Part shown: positions 58,529-64,000 of the stretch, piece after piece
Layout: the number at the start of each line of letters is the position of its first letter
How positions within the stretch are numbered: the stretch's first letter is position 1
Assembly: GCF_028618555.1 (NCBI RefSeq)
Contig: NZ_JAQITD010000011.1
Span: forward strand, 1-64,000
Length of the DNA: 64,000 nucleotides
Direction: 5' to 3'
Source of the DNA: Bartonella sp. CM31XJBT
Lineage (GTDB): Bacteria; Pseudomonadota; Alphaproteobacteria; Rhizobiales; Rhizobiaceae
Position numbers and translations under genes: made by a program
The notes under the pieces: model-generated
What the model was told of the DNA's origin: nothing
Database searches by the model: none
The model's input: only the letters and a program-made list of their open reading frames with translations

Positions 58529-59626
58529 ATGGTAGACGGTACATCCATGATGCATTTACCTGAAGCAAAAGAAGGTAAAAAAATAAGCCGTTCAAAGCAG
58601 GGGAAGATTTTATTATTAAGCTTAATAATCTTCCTTATCTTCAGTATTTTTGGTGGGCTCTTGAATGGTGCTGCAAAAGTTTCTTTCGTTGATCTCCTCC
58701 ATGTGATGCTTACACAAGATTTTTCGGTAAGTAGTAAAACGCGTGATTACCTCGTGCTCATAGACATAAGGCTTCCCCGTGTTATCTTGGGATTATTGAT
58801 TGGAGCAGCTTTAGCTGTCTCCGGTGTTCTTATGCAAGGGCTTTTTCGTAATCCTCTTGCAGATCCCGGAATTGTAGGTGTATCAGCAGGTGCTGGACTT
58901 GGAGCAGTCTTAGCAATTGTTGTCGGCATTGCTTTTCCTGTTTCATTTGCACCTTTTCTAGAGCCTTATAAAGTTATCATAGGTGCTTTTTTTGGTGGAC
59001 TTTTATCAACGATTATTCTCTACATAATAGCAACGCATAATAGCTTTACCTCTATTGCAACCATGCTGCTTGCTGGTATTGCTCTTGGTGCATTAAGCAG
59101 TGCAGTTGTTGGAACATTGATTTTTATCGCAAATGACCAACAACTCCGTGATATCACTTTTTGGAGTCTTGGCTCTCTTGCGGGCGCTACATGGTTGAAA
59201 GTATGGCTCGTTTTCCCTTTCATCGTTATTGGTCTTCTTTTCTCTCCCTTTTTATCACGAGCACTTAATGCCCTTGCTCTTGGAGAAGCTGTTGCTGGCC
59301 ATATTGGTTTCCATATTCAACGCGTTAAAAATATTGCTATTCCCCTTGTTGCTCTTATGTGTGGTAGTGCTGTTGCTGTCAGTGGTGGTATTGGTTTTAT
59401 TGGTATTATTGTTCCTCATATTTTACGTCAGCTCATTGGTCCTGATCATCGCTATCTTATTCCCTGCTCTGCTCTCTTGGGAGCAGCATTACTTATTTTT
59501 GCTGATACGTTTGCACGCTTAATTGTTGCCCCCGCAGAATTGCCGATTGGAATTGTAACAGCACTTTTTGGTGCACCTTTCTTTCTATGGATCCTTATAT
59601 GCAAACGAGGAACAGACTTTTCATGA
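58529..59626 (+). CDS. hutC: Haem ABC transporter permease HutC
   Basis: A 365-residue FecCD-family permease with about ten membrane helices. The hallmark LIDIRLPRVILGLLIGAALA, RNPLADPGIVGVSAGAGLGAVLA-type block (residues about 108-130) and GGIGFIGIIVPHILRQLIG are in place. It forms the homodimeric channel that passes haem from HutB into the cytoplasm using HmuV. ATG at 58529 is chosen; a TTG at 58520 overlaps the hutB stop. It overlaps hmuV by four bases. Confidence 0.94.
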   Translation: MVDGTSMMHLPEAKEGKKISRSKQGKILLLSLIIFLIFSIFGGLLNGAAKVSFVDLLHVMLTQDFSVSSKTRDYLVLIDIRLPRVILGLLIGAALAVSGVLMQGLFRNPLADPGIVGVSAGAGLGAVLAIVVGIAFPVSFAPFLEPYKVIIGAFFGGLLSTIILYIIATHNSFTSIATMLLAGIALGALSSAVVGTLIFIANDQQLRDITFWSLGSLAGATWLKVWLVFPFIVIGLLFSPFLSRALNALALGEAVAGHIGFHIQRVKNIAIPLVALMCGSAVAVSGGIGFIGIIVPHILRQLIGPDHRYLIPCSALLGAALLIFADTFARLIVAPAELPIGIVTALFGAPFFLWILICKRGTDFS

Positions 59627-60456
59627 TTGAAGCGACAAATATTTGTGTTCAGCGCAGAAAGAAGCAGATTCTTAAACACATTAATCTTCAAGCTAAAAGT
59701 GGTGCTTTTACCATTATTATTGGTCCTAATGGATCAGGAAAAAGTACTTTTATCAAAGCTCTGAGTGGTGAAATTCCTTACAGTGGAAAAATAACCTTAA
59801 ATGGTTGTGATGTATGCCAAACAAAAACTCATGAAATGGCAAAAATGCGTGCTGTGCTACCACAATCAACAACGCTCGTATTTCCATTTTTAGTTCATGA
59901 AGTTGTAGGACTTGGCCTTTCTGTAAACCAATTTACCATTGCCAAAGCAGAATTGCAAAATCTTATCCAGAAAGCTTTAGAGTGCGTTGACCTTTCTGAT
60001 TATGGCAACCTGTATTATCACCAATTATCAGGTGGAGAACAAGCTAGAGTACAACTTGCCCGTGTACTTTGCCAAATCTGGAAACCTGTTCATAATGGGA
60101 TTCCTCGCTGGATGATATTAGATGAGCCTATTGCTAGCCTCGATATTCAACATCAAATCATCGTTATGGATATTGCTAAACAATTCGCCCATTCTGGTGG
60201 CGGCGTTCTTGCTGTTCTTCATGACCTCAATCTCGCGGCACATTATGCAGATAACATGATCTTGCTCAAGGACGGAGAAATTTATTGCGAAGGAAATGCA
60301 ACGAACGTTTTGACAACACAAAATCTCCGCGATGTTTATCATTGTTCTTTAAACGTTTCTGAATTACCTAAAGAAGATATCCCTTTTGTACTCCCTCAAA
60401 CGGCATCCTCCTACGAAATTAGACCTCTAAGCTATCGGCTTCAATCTAAAAACTAA
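59623..60456 (+). CDS. hmuV: Haem ABC transporter ATP-binding protein HmuV
   Basis: A 277-residue ATPase with Walker A IIGPNGSGKSTFIKAL, Q-loop PQSTTLVFPF, signature QLSGGEQARVQLAR, Walker B MILDEPIASLD and H-loop VLHDLNLAAH. The start at 59623 overlaps the hutC stop (ATGA); an ATG at 59587 is less likely. It powers haem uptake through HutC and is the last gene of the haem run. Confidence 0.95.
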   Translation: MIEATNICVQRRKKQILKHINLQAKSGAFTIIIGPNGSGKSTFIKALSGEIPYSGKITLNGCDVCQTKTHEMAKMRAVLPQSTTLVFPFLVHEVVGLGLSVNQFTIAKAELQNLIQKALECVDLSDYGNLYYHQLSGGEQARVQLARVLCQIWKPVHNGIPRWMILDEPIASLDIQHQIIVMDIAKQFAHSGGGVLAVLHDLNLAAHYADNMILLKDGEIYCEGNATNVLTTQNLRDVYHCSLNVSELPKEDIPFVLPQTASSYEIRPLSYRLQSKN

Positions 60457-61486
60457 AGTCCATAGCAAAATAAAACACGAAAATATTTAAGAATCTTTTT
60501 TATTTTTATATGAACTCCTTTTTGTCATCTGTCATTTTAAACAAGAAGACTAAGCACCCTAAAGATATTTTTAGAAAAAAATACTCGTTTAAAATCTTCA
60601 AGATTTTACGTAACTAAAAACATGTGAAATTTTATTTTGCTATCACACTGTTAGATAGTAGAATTTATACAACATACATATGCATTTCCCACTCTTTCTA
60701 TCACTTTTATCTTTATAAAAATGATTCAAGAAATGTGTACAAATGCCTTTGTTATAATAATGGGGTGTATTATTTATATCTTCTAAGGACCATATAGAAA
60801 TCAAGTACCTTTCTCCCATCCATAAAAGATTTATCTGTAGCTTTAATAGTAACATTTTCTTTAAAAGATATATATATATATATATAATACTTTAGCTTTC
60901 TGTATAAATAAATATTGATTTATAATGATATTTTTTATTTTCCTCTCTCTCTATATATATAAAAAATTGTTTGTTGGCATATCACAAAAAGTTAACCTAT
61001 TGAATAAAAACTTTAAAATAAACTCAATAACGCTTCTTGTAAGCCCCTTAATGCAAAAAAAATGCGGAATATAGAGATAGGGAGAAAGTATAGAAAAAGT
61101 GTTTGTCTGCTGCTTCACAAGCATAACGACGATTCCACTCAAGGGAGTACTATCATTTACAGATAAAGCCTACACCATGGCAATGCAAAGAAATGAAATC
61201 GACAACAAGATAAGAGATATCTTTATGAGACGAATTAACTCATACAGGGGTATGCTATTTTTGCACAAAAAAATGCTAAAAATATTGTACTTTTTTATGC
61301 CTCAGGTTGAATAATTTTATCACCTTACCCCCTATCAAAACACCTTATGAAAAAATACATCCCAGATCACTTCACGGCACAATTTAAATAAGTTTTACAC
61401 ATTTTCTCTATGTTATCATACAATTATAAAAAAATCATGATTTTCTTTTTCTTATAATAAGTTATATCCTTAACTCTTTCTTTCAA
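60457..61486. other. Gene-free AT-rich interval after hmuV
   Basis: About 1 kb, very AT-rich. It contains an (AT)9A microsatellite at 60868-60886, another short AT run near 60950, and a hairpin at 60590. No protein family was recognised in its short frames. It probably separates the haem locus from phage remnants. Confidence 0.5.
60590..60608 (+). terminator. Weak hairpin downstream of hmuV
   Basis: TAAAATCT-TCA-AGATTTTA, a perfect 8-base stem, about 134 bases past the hmuV stop. The stem is all A/T apart from one G-C pair and there is no U-run, so termination strength is doubtful. Confidence 0.3.
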
Positions 61487-61609
61487 TCATTTTAAAATTG
61501 TTTTTTTGACTCCCTCAAGTATCGTATTAACAATATAGATTTCCTCTTCATAGACGAAGAAAATAACGCGGAATTGCTCCGCGCTAACAAAATTATCAGG
61601 GTGTATAGA
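61487..61609 (-). pseudogene. RelE/HigB-like toxin relic (C-terminal fragment)
   Basis: An in-frame stretch of 40 codons after an upstream stop reads FRVIFFVYEEEIYIVNTILE followed by GVKKTILK. This is the beta-strand pattern and late GFxKKT-type element of Gp49/HigB and RelE toxins. The N-terminal half is missing and there is no start codon. It lies between the haem genes and the phage tail-collar gene. A stem (CGCGGA/TCCGCG, about 61567-61583) lies inside it. The identification is by pattern only. Confidence 0.4.
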
Positions 61610-61629
61610 TTATTATTACTCAAACATAC

Positions 61630-62604
61630 TCATGATTTTATCGCATAGACAACGGTTGTATTAACAGGACGCGTTTCTGCCTCACCCGTATGGGAAAGAG
61701 TTATCTTGTGTGTATGTGCGCCAGCAGAACCTGTTTTCCCTTTCAGGGTCGCATCATAGGTATAATGATTCGGTAGTCTCCCAATATCACCAGTTGGCCA
61801 TCCAACTCCTTTATACTCAAAACTATGCGCATGCTCGCCTGCATTTTCAATGCTTCCAATATGCGTATGCGATTTTACGCTATCTTGTTGTTCATCTGCA
61901 AATTTTCTACCACCATCTAATCCCCGACCATTATCAAAGCCGCGTAAAAACATGCCTCTAAAATCAGGAACTTTAAACGTTTTATAGCTGTCTTTACCCC
62001 ATTTATCACCTATTGCCTTGAATAACTGCGGATAATCTTCACGCTTATAGGCCTTACCATCACATAAAAGCCAACCATTTGGCACATTTTGCATAGCAAA
62101 TGTTGCAATGAATCCAGCAGGAAAACTTTCTATCTTTGGTGGTGTAGGATTTAATAAATACCAACCCTCATGCTCTTTAATTAAAACACCATTATTGTAT
62201 ATCATTTCATAAATGCCATCTGTTTGAAATTCTCCACCTTCTAATGGCATAACCCCCGCATCAGTGGCTTTATAGATACGCTTTTCTCCTATATTATTAA
62301 CAGTTATTGTTGTCGCGCCAATATTTACACCACAAGCTTTAAAACGTATGACGATATCATCGTTGTATTTCTTTATAGGTGAAACTGTCTTTAAGGTAAT
62401 TAATGTTGTTTTATCTTCCACATTTACTGTAAAGCTTGAATTAATAGAACCACCATTATCTGCAAGATATTCACGCACGCGCTGCATCATCGCCCGTGCA
62501 CTATCATTAACAGAACTAGGCGGCTGACCTTCTGCCCAATTAATGATACTATCTGAATAAGCATTTTCATCAGCCTTTAGAGACCAATCGTAAATATTAG
62601 ACAT
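61630..62604 (-). CDS. Phage tail collar domain protein
   Basis: A 324-residue phage tail-fibre-type protein. The N-terminal part (NWAEGQPPSSVNDSARAMMQ) is a common prophage tail motif, and the C-terminal collar domain starts at GFIATFAMQNVPNGWLLCDG, followed by KVPDFRGMFLRGFDNGRG and a His-rich HTHKITLSHTGE region. Collar domains cap tail fibres and help host recognition. No other intact phage gene lies beside it in the window, so it is a prophage remnant or the edge of one continuing beyond the window. The ATG is preceded by AAAGGGGGA. Confidence 0.88.
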   Translation of the reverse strand: MSNIYDWSLKADENAYSDSIINWAEGQPPSSVNDSARAMMQRVREYLADNGGSINSSFTVNVEDKTTLITLKTVSPIKKYNDDIVIRFKACGVNIGATTITVNNIGEKRIYKATDAGVMPLEGGEFQTDGIYEMIYNNGVLIKEHEGWYLLNPTPPKIESFPAGFIATFAMQNVPNGWLLCDGKAYKREDYPQLFKAIGDKWGKDSYKTFKVPDFRGMFLRGFDNGRGLDGGRKFADEQQDSVKSHTHIGSIENAGEHAHSFEYKGVGWPTGDIGRLPNHYTYDATLKGKTGSAGAHTHKITLSHTGEAETRPVNTTVVYAIKS

Positions 62605-62644
62605 TATAAATCCCCCTTTATTTTCATAGTTTTTCTAACAACTT

Positions 62645-62678
62645 CTCGTTCTGTGCACTAACTCGTTCTGTGCACTAA
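62645..62678 (+). repeat. 17-bp tandem duplication upstream of tail gene
   Basis: CTCGTTCTGTGCACTAA occurs twice in direct succession (62645-62661, 62662-62678), about 40-75 bases upstream of the tail-collar start. Confidence 0.8.
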
Positions 62679-62737
62679 AATGTGCCGCCGCTGTTGATTG
62701 GTATATCATAACCACTGCACCATTTGTATTTACGCAT
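62675..62737 (-). CDS. 20-codon frame ahead of the tail gene
   Basis: ATG at 62737 preceded by AAGGAGTGAAGAGAGG, an excellent ribosome binding site, then 20 codons (MRKYKWCSGYDIPINSGG...) and a TAG. It is probably the start of a phage gene cut short, since the good translation start contrasts with the immediate stop; a real micro-peptide is possible. Confidence 0.3.
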   Translation of the reverse strand: MRKYKWCSGYDIPINSGGTF

Positions 62738-62754
62738 TTTACCTCTCTTCACTC

Positions 62755-62784
62755 CTTGTAATTTAATAACTTGTAATTTAATAA
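62755..62784 (+). repeat. 15-bp tandem duplication
   Basis: CTTGTAATTTAATAA occurs twice in succession (62755-62769, 62770-62784), close to the strong ribosome site of the 20-codon frame. Confidence 0.8.
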
Positions 62785-64000
62785 CCTAAATTCACCAGAT
62801 GCTTTACATAACATTAGTATTAATGCTTTCTCTTCTAATGTGTAATGTAATCACCTCATCTGATGTTACTTAATATCTTTTTTGTTGCTTTGCTGTTGTT
62901 ATATACTTATTTTTCAAAGCTTGCTTCTTATTGCAAAATTTATAAATACTGTTCAGAATTTTCCTTATTATGGATTTCATATAACCATTATTGAATGTAA
63001 TAACTTATCATCCACATAGAAAGTTTCTAACTTAAACATTATCTTTTTTTATTTTTTCAATAGTTTAAATCTATTTCGTCGATATTTTATACCATGCATT
63101 TTAAACAAAAAAACTCTATCTTTTGGCTATCATTTGTATTAAAATTTATCTTCGAATTCTTTGCATGCTTCATTATGTTTTTACTCACATGCAGATGCTT
63201 TGTTCTATTTTATTCAATTTATTTCTGAAATTGTGTTACAAGATTAGCCCCAATGTTTTTTTGAACAAACTTTCGTTCAATCCAAATGCACCATAGAGAA
63301 TATATTCAATATGGCCATTTCTTCACACTTTCATTGAACTGGAAATGAAATACTTTGAAATACTAGAGAAATATCACACACCTTCACCAAATTTGAAAGT
63401 TGCATACAATCCGAAAAACATTAAAAAGCACAAACCAGCGCCCTCCCCCAATTTTTATGAACAATATCCTTGTTTTTTAAACGCCCCGTAATCAACTTCT
63501 CCCCTCCCACACTTAGCATATCTCCCTCTATATATACTATTATATGTATATCTTTTTTGCAAGAACAATAAATCATTCTAAACAACATCTTGCAATTATT
63601 GGTGTTCTTCTTAATCCATGACAATATCAAAAAGCATTCTCTAAACTGTTTTGCTAATTCATCTGCTTCATCAATCCAAACAAAAAATACGCTCCATCGA
63701 TTTAACACTTGCTATACCCTTAACTATCAAAGAAAACACCTTACAAAATCTTGCATAAGTAGCCAGACAATTGGACTATCCATGGCTTGTTTTTTCCAAA
63801 TAAAATATCCCCTCCACTCATTACCGACTTTATTTTCAGTGTTCTCTGCACCTTGAACTTCTATCTTCCCTTTAAAATATACATCATTTATTAGCTACAC
63901 CCTTTACCAGCTCTCGATGGGGTTATTTTTACTGTTTTTGAAGTTATTGCTATATTTTCTAATGTCAGAAACATTTTCTTTAGGTAATAAAAAACTCAGA

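Larger units (their letters stand above)
62605..64000. other. AT-rich gene-poor right end with phage-gene debris
   Basis: About 1.4 kb with no convincing gene of normal size. Near the tail gene it contains a 20-codon frame with a strong ribosome site and two short tandem duplications (listed separately). Further right, a minus-strand frame at 63421-63708 has a partly protein-like end (GDMLSVGGEKLITGRLKN) but a poor N-terminus. The rest appears non-coding. Confidence 0.5.

Noticed and set aside
61099-61314. 71-residue plus-strand frame in the post-hmuV gap
   Set aside because: No recognisable domain and no supporting context.
63421-63708. 95-residue minus-strand frame near the right end
   Set aside because: The last ~35 residues look natural, but the first half is Cys/Trp-rich filler; at best a relic of unknown type, so not called as a gene.
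1-64000. tRNA, rRNA, CRISPR array, intact insertion sequence or riboswitch
   Set aside because: Looked for in gaps, including beside the integrase relic; no cloverleaf, rRNA block, regularly spaced repeats, transposase or recognised riboswitch core was seen by eye. A covariance-model scan would be decisive.

Overview
The window comes from an AT-rich, reduced alphaproteobacterium of the Hyphomicrobiales, almost certainly a Bartonella species. The main reasons are the complete hut/hmu haem-uptake locus in the Bartonella arrangement (tonB divergent from hutA, hemS, hutB, hutC, hmuV), alphaproteobacterial gene orders (lptF-lptG-lptD-surA-pdxA-rsmA; fabD-fabG-acpP-fabF-mltG; rpsF-rpsR-DUF2232-rplI-dnaB-radA-cvpA-purF; rel-pyrE-DUF2062-acpS-lepB-rnc-era-recO), wide gene-poor AT-rich gaps and several gene relics. 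Assignments rest on reading protein sequences and motifs; no database search was run.

Layout. 1-1.1 kb: the end of an orphan helix-turn-helix (antitoxin-like) gene and decayed sequence with one possible small secreted protein. 1.1-3.3 kb: an MFS symporter converging on holC and two tiny membrane proteins. 3.7-11.2 kb: LPS transport to the outer membrane (lptF, lptG, lptD, a SurA-like chaperone), then pdxA and rsmA. 11.2-17.0 kb, minus strand: gmk, mltG and the fatty-acid genes fabF, acpP, fabG, fabD. 17.1-26.9 kb: a PAP2 phosphatase, the ribosomal-protein/replication cluster, cvpA, purF and an SDR. 27-32.9 kb, minus strand: phosphatidylethanolamine synthesis (pssA, psd), an Atm1-type exporter, a DUF421 protein and cysS. 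33-37 kb: a TIGR02301-type protein, pyrC-type dihydroorotase, ygfZ and an HD phosphohydrolase. 37.2-37.6 kb: a broken tyrosine integrase. 37.6-47 kb, minus strand: panB/panC, recO-era-rnc-lepB-acpS, DUF2062, pyrE, rel and rpoZ. 47.6-52 kb: a family-5-like uracil-DNA glycosylase, smpB, dapA and slt. 53-60.5 kb: the haem locus. 61.5-64 kb: a phage tail-collar gene, a toxin relic and long gene-free AT-rich DNA.

How the genes work together. Most of the window is core envelope and growth machinery. The Lpt genes, fatty-acid genes, acpS, PE synthesis, MltG, Slt and PAP2 phosphatase build and remodel the envelope. LepB and the RNase III/Era/RecO cluster handle protein export, RNA processing and repair. 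Rel, RpoZ, SmpB and the ribosomal proteins serve translation and its control. The haem locus forms one uptake route: HutA energised by TonB brings haem across the outer membrane, HutB carries it through the periplasm, HutC/HmuV import it, and HemS handles or degrades it in the cytoplasm.

Novelty. I see no clear new multi-gene system. The items most worth a second look are small or degenerate: a 59-codon membrane-protein gene translationally linked to holC, a possible 54-residue secreted peptide, a HutA without histidine between its FRAP and NPDL boxes, an inverted repeat at the hutA promoter, a QxH dihydroorotase, a ~170-bp diverged direct repeat beside tonB, and integrase, toxin and phage-tail relics marking old insertions. 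No rRNA, tRNA or CRISPR array was recognised.
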